Origin: a virus
Virus record (IMG/VR): IMGVR_UViG_3300029448_000010
Location: 19,931-83,930 of that record
Length of the DNA stretch: 64,000 nt
Reading direction: 5' to 3' (one strand)
Part shown: one piece after another, positions 1 to 7,158 of the stretch
How positions within the stretch are numbered: position 1 is the stretch's first letter
How the letters are laid out: each line of letters opens with the position of its first letter
Program-made: the position numbers and the translations under genes
The notes under the pieces: generated by a model
Seen by the model: the letters and a program-made list of their open reading frames with translations, nothing else
Told to the model about the DNA's origin: nothing
Databases searched by the model: none

Positions 1-384
1 CAATTCCCACCAATACACATGCTGTGCTGAAATACGGTGGTGTCCTTTGGTTATAGCGTTTTCTTCTGACCACGCTACCATGTCGGTTATTGCACCTTCT
101 AGCCACTCATGCAGTAATGCAGTAAAACTATGACTAATAGGCATATCAGTAGCATTTCGTATCAATTGATTAAGACTAACTCTAGAATTGTATTTTCTCT
201 TCTTGGGCTGTTTAGGCTCAATAAATTCTCCTTGCTCATTAAAGTAAGGAACGAGATGTTGTAGCAATTTTTTAGGTCTGCCTTGTTCATGTAATACATT
301 CTTTAGATGAGCATATCCATCCACTACATCAATACAAGTATAAGTCTCAAAATCTATTACAGTTAACTGTCCTTTTTGTATCAT
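1..384 (-). CDS. Histone-fold protein with N-terminal extension (partial, runs off left edge)
   Basis: The frame is open for 128 residues from an ATG that overlaps the previous stop (ATGA) to the window edge, so the C-terminus is missing. Residues about 68-128 match the archaeal histone fold in order: short helix 1 (LNQLIRNA), loop (DMPIS), long central helix (residues 85-113), loop 2 (HHRIS) and helix 3 (AQHVYWWE). The pattern LIRNA...ISHSF...RISAQHV parallels IIKNAG...VSDDA...TIKAEDI of archaeal histones. About 65 residues precede the fold, ending in a basic stretch (PKKRK), which is unusual because archaeal histones are only about 70 residues. Likely role is DNA binding or genome compaction. 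The fold is my inference from pattern; a profile search or structure prediction would settle it. Confidence 0.6.
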   Translation of the reverse strand, partial: MIQKGQLTVIDFETYTCIDVVDGYAHLKNVLHEQGRPKKLLQHLVPYFNEQGEFIEPKQPKKRKYNSRVSLNQLIRNATDMPISHSFTALLHEWLEGAITDMVAWSEENAITKGHHRISAQHVYWWEL

Positions 385-863
385 TCTTCTGCCTCCATTT
401 GCGATTGTTTTAGTATCTTTAGAATAAGGTCTGTATCTGCACCGTTTTCTAATTGTAGTATGGTAAGGTTAATCACTTGCTTCTGCCTTTCAGCAAAATC
501 TCTATCTTCTTTTAGAGAAACTAAAGACTCAAAAGCAGACCTAAAATCAGGAGTAAGAGTAAAACCAGCATCTTTAGCAAGTTTTTTTTCTAGACCAAGT
601 TTGTTTATCATAGCGACCTTTGGTGCGATTTCTGCATCCCAGTCATAATAGCGAGCATACAAGTTACGCAATTTGGCTAAAGAAATCCTTACCCTTTTCT
701 TGTAAAACTCTAGATGTCCTTCTATTTGTTTTTTAGACAAACTACTTATTTTGAAAACATTCCCTTTCGGGTCAGAAACATATCTAGTACTAGGTTTAGC
801 ATAAGTAGTTGAGGTTGGGTGAATTACATATCTATCATTTACTGCACTATATTCATCATTCAT
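381..863 (-). CDS. Unknown 160-residue helical protein
   Basis: I do not recognise this protein. It is charged and mostly helical by composition, with a Lys/Arg-rich middle and an acidic C-terminus (QMEAEE). There is no signal peptide, membrane segment or cysteine pair. Its start overlaps the ligase stop by four bases (ATGA) and its stop overlaps the start of the histone-fold gene, so it lies between two DNA-binding or DNA-acting genes in one translationally coupled operon. Confidence 0.75.
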   Translation of the reverse strand: MNDEYSAVNDRYVIHPTSTTYAKPSTRYVSDPKGNVFKISSLSKKQIEGHLEFYKKRVRISLAKLRNLYARYYDWDAEIAPKVAMINKLGLEKKLAKDAGFTLTPDFRSAFESLVSLKEDRDFAERQKQVINLTILQLENGADTDLILKILKQSQMEAEE

Positions 864-2398
864 ATTATCATCTCTATCATATCATCTAAGGTATTAATAT
901 CCGCAACAAACTTATCATCACGAATACGGACACATCTAGGAAATCTTAATCCATAGTTACCTTCTGCATCTTGTGTTATTAAATCAGCAGTTACTTCTAA
1001 AACCACTCTAGGCAAGAAGTGATAAGTGCCTTTATCGTAATTATCAACTTGCCTTCTTAATTCATTAGTTAATCTAACTAATTGACTATCACTAAAACCC
1101 GTACCGACAGAACCTAAATTAACATAACCGTCATTTTCAGTCCTTAGACCTATTCCAAAAGTACCGAATACATTTGCTCTTTTACCTTCACCATACTTAG
1201 CAGTTAGAATAACTACATCTAAGTTAATGCGTGGAGGTTTGTATTTAGCCCAACCTATACTTCTTTTACCTGCTTCATACGACATAGAAGCATCCTTTAC
1301 GATTATTCCTTCAAAGCCGTCATTAATTGCTCGACTGTAAAAGGCAAGAGTATCAACGCATTCATCCGGCATTCTATGTGCTTGATTAGGCAATCCTTTG
1401 AATTTGTTAAGTCTATCTCTATAAGATAATTCCATAATAGTTTCACCATTAAACTTTAGACAGTCAAAAATTACCCATTCAACGGGAACCTTTTCAATTG
1501 CTTCTGCATGGTCTTTAGAGTGAACCCTTGTACCCATCTTCTTGTGTTCTGCTGGCGTACCATCTTCATTAATAGGATATATTTCACCATCTAGTATAGC
1601 ATTAGGAATATCATATTCTCTAACAATATCCGCTACATCAGAAAACTGAGGAGTAACTACATTACCCTTACGATTAAAGATAATTACATTGTCTCCTTCT
1701 TTATGGATTTGATAACGATTACCGTCATACTTGTAGTCCACTATTTTATCAAGAGGCCATTTATTCATAGGTAGGTCTTTTGCTAACATAGGTGCTACAA
1801 AAGAACCATGCTCAAGATTCATTGGTGGCTCGGTATTAGATTCATAATACCGTGCAACATTGGAAATAGAATTAAAGTTACAATGCTTTTTGACATCAGA
1901 TAACTTCTTGTCATAATGTTTAGCCAATATCTTCTTTACTACTCCACTGTTAATCCCGTTGCGTGGTGTTCTTAACCAATACCTAATAAACCATTTACAT
2001 TCTAAAGCACTCATATTAATTATAGCATGTCTAATAGTATCATATGAATTACTGCTGATTGAGCCGCAATCCATAGAAAGAAGATTTAAAACAACTGGCA
2101 TAGGTGTTGCTTCTAATGTTTCTGCTGATACATCTAAGTAATATATTGCTTCTCCTAAATCATCGTGAGCCTTATATTCATCTTCTATTTCATCGTCATG
2201 AACATTGTATATCTTTGCCAACCATTTCTTAGCCTTTGAAAGACCTATATTGTTACTAGGATATTCTTTTGCTAGGATAGCAAATAAGGCTGGTTTATTA
2301 TGGAAGGTTTGAAGTTCCCTCGTAATCATAGATACCTGTTGTGTTGGTGTTCTTTGGTCTGTGCTTTCTAATAGTCTCGATAGTCTCATCATTGTCAT
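860..2398 (-). CDS. lig: ATP-dependent DNA ligase
   Basis: This protein of 512 residues seals nicks in duplex DNA using ATP. The N-terminal ligase domain is visible at about residues 125-150 (ECKWFIRYWLR). The nucleotidyltransferase core follows, with motif I KYDGNR (adenylated lysine near residue 223), motif III LDGE, motif IV EGIIVKD and motif V WAKYKPP, then an OB-fold region with FGTFGIGL. Architecture is that of archaeal/eukaryal-type ligases, slightly short. The ATG has the upstream sequence GGAGATG. Its first 100 bases overlap the preceding small gene. It is distinct from the ligase-like protein at 50.4 kb, which has lost the motif III glutamate. Confidence 0.95.
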   Translation of the reverse strand: MTMMRLSRLLESTDQRTPTQQVSMITRELQTFHNKPALFAILAKEYPSNNIGLSKAKKWLAKIYNVHDDEIEDEYKAHDDLGEAIYYLDVSAETLEATPMPVVLNLLSMDCGSISSNSYDTIRHAIINMSALECKWFIRYWLRTPRNGINSGVVKKILAKHYDKKLSDVKKHCNFNSISNVARYYESNTEPPMNLEHGSFVAPMLAKDLPMNKWPLDKIVDYKYDGNRYQIHKEGDNVIIFNRKGNVVTPQFSDVADIVREYDIPNAILDGEIYPINEDGTPAEHKKMGTRVHSKDHAEAIEKVPVEWVIFDCLKFNGETIMELSYRDRLNKFKGLPNQAHRMPDECVDTLAFYSRAINDGFEGIIVKDASMSYEAGKRSIGWAKYKPPRINLDVVILTAKYGEGKRANVFGTFGIGLRTENDGYVNLGSVGTGFSDSQLVRLTNELRRQVDNYDKGTYHFLPRVVLEVTADLITQDAEGNYGLRFPRCVRIRDDKFVADINTLDDMIEMII

Positions 2399-2531
2399 TT
2401 ATAATCATCTCCATATTGTTATTACATTTTATTACTAATTCCTTTAGTAAAAGGCCCATTTTACCGCCTTCTAGTTTGATAGAATGCGCCCATAAGTGAT
2501 GGGCTAATCTTTCCCATTCACTCTTCTTCAT
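2298..2531 (-). CDS. Unknown 77-residue protein overlapping the ligase start
   Basis: I do not recognise it. The start chosen is the ATG inside the last codons of the upstream gene (MKKSEWERL); an upstream ATG at 2540 is possible. The first 40 residues look like an ordinary soluble helical protein (HHLWAHSIKLEGGK). The last 34 residues are encoded by DNA that also encodes the ligase N-terminus in another frame, so the tail may be poorly constrained. Confidence 0.5.
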   Translation of the reverse strand: MKKSEWERLAHHLWAHSIKLEGGKMGLLLKELVIKCNNNMEMIINDNDETIETIRKHRPKNTNTTGIYDYEGTSNLP

Positions 2532-2886
2532 CTGAAACAACTCCCTGTTCTATACTATTCATTAACCTTACAAAGTTAATCATCATAGTTTGAACAAGTG
2601 CTGATTCTTCTTCTTTGCCTTGTTCCATTAAGCGATGTAACATATGAATCATAGATGCTTGAGTTACAGCCGGTGCTAGGCGTGCCAAATTATCAGAATG
2701 AAACATTTCCCAATACATCATAAATGACGCTCTCGGTAAAAACATTCCATTCCTAACTACCGCATAGTTATCTTCAAAGTGGGCTAATGCGGCAGGGTTC
2801 TTCTTAATCTTCTTTTTCATGGCTTTCGCCCATTCCACAAATCTTTTATCATTCGTTATATCTAAAAACATTTTATTCATATTCAT
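2518..2886 (-). CDS. Unknown 122-residue helical protein
   Basis: Unknown function. It is methionine-rich and helical (MNMNKMFLD start, LAHFEDNYAVV), without cysteines or membrane segments, and ends in the acidic tail VSDEEE. It starts by ATGA overlap with the upstream gene. The GATGAAGAAGAG at its end probably serves as the ribosome binding sequence of the next gene. Confidence 0.75.
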   Translation of the reverse strand: MNMNKMFLDITNDKRFVEWAKAMKKKIKKNPAALAHFEDNYAVVRNGMFLPRASFMMYWEMFHSDNLARLAPAVTQASMIHMLHRLMEQGKEEESALVQTMMINFVRLMNSIEQGVVSDEEE

Positions 2887-3149
2887 TCTTCTTCATCTCC
2901 TAATAACATTAGTTGCATTAATGCAGTTTGGAATCTTCCCCAACATGCGTCTATATGGTTTGGTTGTACCCTACAACCCCTACCAGAATTAGGCGGTAGT
3001 GGCATTTGCATTTCAATATAAGCAGACCATAAATCAATCAATTCATTTGAACATTTTCTATGTCTCCCCAATGCACCCATACCATATTGTCTATCAGGAT
3101 TAGCCTTTCTAACGCTGGCCTTTGTTTGTACTTCACTTATTCTAGTCAT
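2883..3149 (-). CDS. Unknown 88-residue protein
   Basis: Unknown function. The N-terminus is basic (KASVRKANPDRQYG). The middle carries two cysteines and a histidine (RKCSNE, GRGCRVQPNHIDACWG), which could bind metal but do not form a standard zinc finger. It ends in LLGDEEE, the coupling-type acidic tail seen repeatedly in this operon. Confidence 0.7.
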   Translation of the reverse strand: MTRISEVQTKASVRKANPDRQYGMGALGRHRKCSNELIDLWSAYIEMQMPLPPNSGRGCRVQPNHIDACWGRFQTALMQLMLLGDEEE

Positions 3150-3339
3150 CTAATTCCCTCTTTAATATATTTAATAATGTCTTTGCTTCATCTATATTTA
3201 GACGAATGCCTTTTGTTGGCTTATCATTCTTATGCCAACGAATATCTAAGACTTCGATATTCCAATAAGTACCACGCTTAACTAATACTTCATCATTAGC
3301 GTTCCTTACTATTCTTCCTTTAATTTCAAAATCACTCAC
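3142..3339 (-). CDS. PC4/YdbC-like ssDNA-binding protein
   Basis: This 65-residue protein resembles the PC4 (positive cofactor 4)/YdbC fold, a small dimeric ssDNA-binding domain of transcription coactivators and phage proteins. Seen directly: a beta-rich N-terminus, then LDIRWHKND, KPTKGIRLN and a final helix (IDEAKTLLNILKREL). This parallels the family pattern of DIR..., (K)PTKKGISL and a C-terminal helix. Short length and a replication/transcription neighbourhood fit. The assignment comes from motif order only. Confidence 0.55.
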   Translation of the reverse strand: MSDFEIKGRIVRNANDEVLVKRGTYWNIEVLDIRWHKNDKPTKGIRLNIDEAKTLLNILKRELDD

Positions 3340-3736
3340 TAAACCACCCCTGTTTGAATTTATCTAATTCCTTTCTTGAAGTAAAATATCTAGGAGTATC
3401 TAACTCATCTATTCTATTAACTAACCAACAAGCCCCGCCTAATGACGATATTTGTACTATTTCATATTGGCCTCCATTGATTTCTATTACTTCAATAGTG
3501 TTAACCTCCGGCACTAATCCATATGTCTTAGTAATCTCATTAGCAACATCATGTATATTTTCAACTACATACTTGATGATATGCGCTCTTTGAATAGGTA
3601 TCTTGGGCGCAACTTGAATAGATAACTTACCTGTCATATTACAAACTTTACATTTGTTTCCTTCACATATAGGACACTTTACTTCTGCTGCATGTGGCGC
3701 AGGTAAAGTAACTGTCACTGCCCTTTTCTTAGACAT
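3332..3736 (-). CDS. Zinc-knuckle protein, DnaJ-like CxxC pairs
   Basis: This 134-residue protein has two adjacent CxxC pairs near residues 21-33 (CPICEGNKCKVC, then NMTGK), like one half of the DnaJ zinc-binding region, where CxxCxGxG repeats bind zinc. The rest is an alpha/beta domain without a recognisable signature (IEVIEINGGQYEIVQI). Preceded by a perfect AAGGAGGATTA ribosome binding sequence. It lies next to the GroEL/GroES genes, so a link to protein folding is possible but unproven. Confidence 0.7.
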   Translation of the reverse strand: MSKKRAVTVTLPAPHAAEVKCPICEGNKCKVCNMTGKLSIQVAPKIPIQRAHIIKYVVENIHDVANEITKTYGLVPEVNTIEVIEINGGQYEIVQISSLGGACWLVNRIDELDTPRYFTSRKELDKFKQGWFSE

Positions 3737-3737
3737 A

Positions 3738-3890
3738 TTAATCCTCCTTAAAAAGAAGAATGCCGTGTTCCATACAATATCCTCCTTCTATCATTTTTTT
3801 AACCCAAGTAGGCTGTTCTCCGATTACAGATGCGCTGTTTTTCAGTATTTTTTTCTGACAGCCTTTAAATTGACATTTAAACCATACCAT
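3738..3890 (-). CDS. Small zinc-binding protein, 50 residues
   Basis: Short frame between GroEL and the DnaJ-like zinc gene, starting three bases after the GroEL stop with the sequence GAGGAATAAAT before the ATG. Cys at positions 6 and 11 (KCQFKGCQ) and YCMEH near position 40 could form a C-C-C-H metal site. The gene's 3' end contains the AAGGAGG ribosome binding sequence of the next gene. Function unknown. Confidence 0.7.
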   Translation of the reverse strand: MVWFKCQFKGCQKKILKNSASVIGEQPTWVKKMIEGGYCMEHGILLFKED

Positions 3891-3892
3891 AT

Positions 3893-5428
3893 TTATTCCT
3901 CCAATAACACCGCTACTTCAGTTGATAAGAATAGATTAGCAATAGACATAGCCGCAAGGAAACTATTCTTAGTTACCTTTACGGGGTCAATAATCCCTGA
4001 ATCGTGCATATTCTCAATCTTACCTGTTAAGGCATTCAGCGCATAATCCTTACCCACTGTGTAGTTTACCTCTATATCATGAACATAGTCAGCATACTTC
4101 AATCCGCTATTATCGAAGATAGCGCATATTGGCGCACTTAGAGAATCATATACTAAAGCATGGCCGGTCTGTGCTACATCTAATTCTTGTCTAGCAATAA
4201 TAAATGCTTTACCTCCACCAATAACAATACCTTCATCCAAAGCCGCTTTAGTTGCGTTAAGTGCATCATCAAGCCTTTCCTTCTTTTCTCTCATTTCAAT
4301 AGAAGAAGAAGCACCTATTCTAATAGTAGCGACGCCACCGTTAAGTCTAGCAATTCTTCCCTTTAGTCTCATCTTATCGTATTTATCTTCAGCAGATTCA
4401 TATAATTGTTTAAGACTTAGTACCTTATGTTTTAACTCATCGGCATCTCCTTCTCCACCAATAATAACAGTATTTTCTTTACTTACTACTATTCTATCAG
4501 CAGTACCTAATTCATCCATAGTAGCCATAGCAGGGTCGTCTTTACTTTCTTCGTTGAATAGTTTACCACCACAAATAGCAGTAATATCTGTTAACTCATC
4601 TAATTGAGCATCACCAAAGTTAGGAGCCTTTACTACAACTACTTCAATAGTTTTCTGCAATACATTCATAATTACATTACTTAGTGCAGTGCCTTCCATA
4701 CCCCTACAAATAATAACTAGCGGTCTTTTGTTTCTAGCACACAATTCCAACAAAGGGAGTATGTCTTGGAAATGTCGTATGTTAAGATTAGATGTAAATA
4801 TTACAGGGTTGTCGAAGGTTGTTTTACCATCTTCGCCATTAGTCATCATATGACTCAAGTACCCTTCATCAAACTCTATACCATCTCTAACTATTAGATT
4901 AGTCATGTGGGATTTAGATTCCTCAACTGTAATTACGCCATCTCTCCCTACTTTATTAATAGCCCCTTGAATCAGCAAACCTAACTTAGAATCATTATTC
5001 GCCGCTATTGTGGCTACATTCAGAATATCATCATCAAGAATAGGTTTAGCCTGTTCAGCAAGAGAGGCTAAAATTATCTCTTCTGCTTCTTTGAACTCCT
5101 TTTGCAAGTTACGCATATTGTAAAACTGTTGTTCTTTAATACCTTTAACTAATGCTTGAGCAATAATACAAGCAGTAGTAGTACCATCACCTGAATTATC
5201 CTGTGCTTTACTTGCTAAGTTTTGAACCATCTGAACACCCATTTGAACATAAGGGTCTTTACTTGAAATATACTTAGTAATGGTTACGCCGTCATTAATC
5301 ACAACAGGTGGATTGCCTTGCAAAATTACTGTTTTTGCTTGTGGCCCCAATGTCGGTTTTACTGTATTCGCTACTAAATCAATTCCTTCTTGTAACTTCT
5401 GCTTAACTTCTTTTCCATTAATTATCAT
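3893..5428 (-). CDS. groEL: GroEL-like group I chaperonin (Hsp60)
   Basis: This 511-residue ATP-dependent folding chaperonin should form a ring complex in the cytoplasm. It has group I (GroEL) signatures: VKPTLGP near the N-terminus, the ATPase motif GDGTTTA, GRDGVITVEE in the intermediate domain, and RLDDALNATKAALDEGIVIGGG near the C-terminus. It is shorter than bacterial GroEL (about 548) and lacks the C-terminal Gly-Gly-Met tail. A GroES-like gene lies just upstream, so this is a complete two-component pair. Group I rather than thermosome type is notable in an otherwise archaeal-looking virus and suggests acquisition by transfer or a host that has a group I chaperonin. Likely substrate is a capsid or virion protein. 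Confidence 0.93.
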   Translation of the reverse strand: MIINGKEVKQKLQEGIDLVANTVKPTLGPQAKTVILQGNPPVVINDGVTITKYISSKDPYVQMGVQMVQNLASKAQDNSGDGTTTACIIAQALVKGIKEQQFYNMRNLQKEFKEAEEIILASLAEQAKPILDDDILNVATIAANNDSKLGLLIQGAINKVGRDGVITVEESKSHMTNLIVRDGIEFDEGYLSHMMTNGEDGKTTFDNPVIFTSNLNIRHFQDILPLLELCARNKRPLVIICRGMEGTALSNVIMNVLQKTIEVVVVKAPNFGDAQLDELTDITAICGGKLFNEESKDDPAMATMDELGTADRIVVSKENTVIIGGEGDADELKHKVLSLKQLYESAEDKYDKMRLKGRIARLNGGVATIRIGASSSIEMREKKERLDDALNATKAALDEGIVIGGGKAFIIARQELDVAQTGHALVYDSLSAPICAIFDNSGLKYADYVHDIEVNYTVGKDYALNALTGKIENMHDSGIIDPVKVTKNSFLAAMSIANLFLSTEVAVLLEE

Positions 5429-5598
5429 TCAATCATCTCCACATCATTAATATTGTATTTATTCAAACCATAGTACTCTTCACCGTGATAAGGCACTCCG
5501 GCATATAGGCAATAACACTCTTCACTACAAAAGGCTCTTTGCCCTACTGCTGTCATAACTAGATACTTCACTGTTTCTTCTCCACAATTAGCACACAT
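5425..5598 (-). CDS. Small zinc-ribbon protein between GroES and GroEL, 57 residues
   Basis: It starts by TAATG overlap with the GroES stop and ends by ATGA overlap with the GroEL start. Cysteines form CANC near the start and CSEECYC at residues 24-30, a treble-clef or MYM-like zinc site. The tail is Tyr/Asn-rich. Its position inside the chaperonin pair suggests co-expression; function unknown. Confidence 0.75.
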   Translation of the reverse strand: MCANCGEETVKYLVMTAVGQRAFCSEECYCLYAGVPYHGEEYYGLNKYNINDVEMIE

Positions 5599-5816
5599 TA
5601 TCCAATCACCGCCATTATCTGTTCATAAGGAATAAACATCACATTGTTCTCTGTTGTATATTCTAGTTTATCATTGAAGACTACAATCTTATCTCTAAGA
5701 GTTGTGTCACATTGACAGTCAAACACCCTGCCTCTGTTAGAGGCTTTTGTTAAGATACCGCTATCAGTTTTCTTTTCTTCTATTACTACTACAACCCAAT
5801 TTCCTACTGCTTTCAT
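5598..5816 (-). CDS. groES: GroES-like co-chaperonin
   Basis: This 72-residue protein has the GroES pattern: VGNWVVVVIEEKKTDSGI corresponds to the GDRVLVKxxExxxxxxGGI strand pair, GRVFDC to the GxVVAVG strand, DKIVVFN to GDKVLF, and the C-terminus YEQIMAVIG to the GroES ending DILAVIG. It is shorter than bacterial GroES (about 97), as in phage-encoded co-chaperonins. It would cap the GroEL-like ring encoded two genes downstream. Confidence 0.85.
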   Translation of the reverse strand: MKAVGNWVVVVIEEKKTDSGILTKASNRGRVFDCQCDTTLRDKIVVFNDKLEYTTENNVMFIPYEQIMAVIG

Positions 5817-6004
5817 TCTAAATCACCTTCAAGTGGAGTAATGTTTATTCCCGATTGAAATACAGTTTTATTAGGATTGTTTAGCATCCACTGTATTGTG
5901 TCAAACTCGTCTTTGTGATGTTGACTACTATGTGACATCATTGATAAATAATCAACTATACTATCCAACACCTTTGCTTTTGTTTTTACGCTTGCTTTTT
6001 TCAT
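5813..6004 (-). CDS. Unknown 63-residue protein
   Basis: Unknown. The N-terminus is strongly basic (MKKASVKTKAKV), the middle is rich in Ser/His/Met (SMMSHSSQHHKDE). It overlaps its neighbours by four bases on both sides, immediately before the GroES gene. Confidence 0.65.
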   Translation of the reverse strand: MKKASVKTKAKVLDSIVDYLSMMSHSSQHHKDEFDTIQWMLNNPNKTVFQSGINITPLEGDLE

Positions 6005-6273
6005 TCTTCTTCACCTAAACTAAATTTATTCATTCTTGCTACTTGGCAACAAAGTCTAATCTTTTGAGTTGATTCAAGATTCCAAAACTCATCATCTTTC
6101 CAGCCAAGTTTAACTTCAATATACCTACATAATTCTCTTCTAGTCATATTCTGAAAATCATCATCAATAGGTACTCCTAGTATCTCTCTAGTATCGTGGG
6201 TTAGAAACTTATCTAAGAATACATACACTCTTCCCATTAAACCAATTAATCTTCTAATAATCCATTGTATCAT
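6001..6273 (-). CDS. Unknown 90-residue protein with hydrophobic N-terminus
   Basis: Unknown. Residues 1-22 are hydrophobic with interspersed arginines (IQWIIRRLIGLMGRVYVFL), more like an amphipathic or membrane-associated helix than a full transmembrane segment. The remainder is soluble. Two adjacent cysteines occur (LCCQVA). It ends in the coupling-type acidic tail LGEEE. Confidence 0.65.
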   Translation of the reverse strand: MIQWIIRRLIGLMGRVYVFLDKFLTHDTREILGVPIDDDFQNMTRRELCRYIEVKLGWKDDEFWNLESTQKIRLCCQVARMNKFSLGEEE

Positions 6274-6554
6274 TCTTCTTCACCGCCAATTTTAATCCAT
6301 CCCATATTTAGGTCTGCATCAATAAAAGTATGAACATGAGTTTCATAAAACTCATCTAGAATATCATCCTTATATCCTCTCTTTCCCCAATAGATACCTT
6401 TAGTTTTCTTTTGGTTCTTATCATTAGGATGCCTTCTCTTATGGTTAGCCTGTCTTTCTTTAAGAGTTATTTTACCAGTAGGTGTTCTAACTTCTATTAA
6501 CATACTTTCCCCGTACTTATCCTTAACCTGCTTAAATGTAGTAGTGTAACTCAT
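6270..6554 (-). CDS. Unknown basic 94-residue protein
   Basis: Unknown. A Lys/Arg/His/Asn-rich middle (NHKRRHPNDKNQKKTKG) is flanked by short beta-like segments, which suggests nucleic-acid binding. It ends in GGEEE by ATGA overlap with the next gene. Confidence 0.65.
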   Translation of the reverse strand: MSYTTTFKQVKDKYGESMLIEVRTPTGKITLKERQANHKRRHPNDKNQKKTKGIYWGKRGYKDDILDEFYETHVHTFIDADLNMGWIKIGGEEE

Positions 6555-6676
6555 TCTTCATCACCCATCTTAATTAATTCTTGTTGTATTGGTATGTGTT
6601 CATCTGGTAATAAAGATTGACCAAATAAATATAACAATACTATTCCTATAAATCCTATAATTACTTCGCCTATCAT
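6551..6676 (-). CDS. Small single-pass membrane protein, 41 residues
   Basis: Residues 2-19 are a continuous hydrophobic stretch (IGEVIIGFIGIVLLYLFG) followed by a polar acidic tail, consistent with one membrane span with the tail in the cytoplasm or lumen. Start and stop both overlap neighbours by ATGA. Function unknown. Confidence 0.7.
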   Translation of the reverse strand: MIGEVIIGFIGIVLLYLFGQSLLPDEHIPIQQELIKMGDEE

Positions 6677-7158
6677 TCTTCTTCATCTCCTTTTGAAGAC
6701 CAAACCTGTGTCCTATCATATTCATAGTTACGGTAAATCTTTAATTGATTAGATTCTTCTTGGAACCAAGAACCATAATGACCGTCGCCGCCTAATACAT
6801 GAGCAGTTTTCATTAACGGTTCCCAAACTCTAACAGTCCTAATATCAGTCCCACTAAAATAAGCAGAACCAAATGGGTGTGTATGAATCCATGTCTTAAT
6901 AGGTAATTTCATTCCAACAGGGTCTATTTGAAAATCAACATAGCCCGATGAACCCGATGAAATATGGATAGCATCGTTAGAATCAATAACTACTTGCACT
7001 TCAAGGTTAGGTAGTATTTCAGTTGAAGCATACCATATATGCTCAAATAGGTCTTTTATCTCCATACCTTGCTCATAATACGCATCAATGTATAATTCAG
7101 CCTTCATCCTTGCTATCTTTAAATCAATTCTTTTCATAATAGTTTCAAAATTTTCCAT
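6673..7158 (-). CDS. JAMM/MPN+ (JAB) metallopeptidase, predicted Ubl processor
   Basis: This 161-residue protein carries the JAMM zinc motif HTHP-x6-S-x2-D (H92, H94, S102, D105), within the sequence WIHTHPFGSAYFSGTD. JAMM enzymes cleave isopeptide or C-terminal peptide bonds of ubiquitin-like proteins. Prokaryotic members are commonly linked to ThiF/E1-like enzymes and ThiS/MoaD-like ubiquitin-fold proteins. Both partners occur in this window, at 8487-9044 and 14803-15003. The expected upstream catalytic glutamate is not obvious to me. An alternative is a DNA-repair RadC-like role, but the HTHP spacing fits JAB better. Confidence 0.85.
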   Translation of the reverse strand: MENFETIMKRIDLKIARMKAELYIDAYYEQGMEIKDLFEHIWYASTEILPNLEVQVVIDSNDAIHISSGSSGYVDFQIDPVGMKLPIKTWIHTHPFGSAYFSGTDIRTVRVWEPLMKTAHVLGGDGHYGSWFQEESNQLKIYRNYEYDRTQVWSSKGDEEE

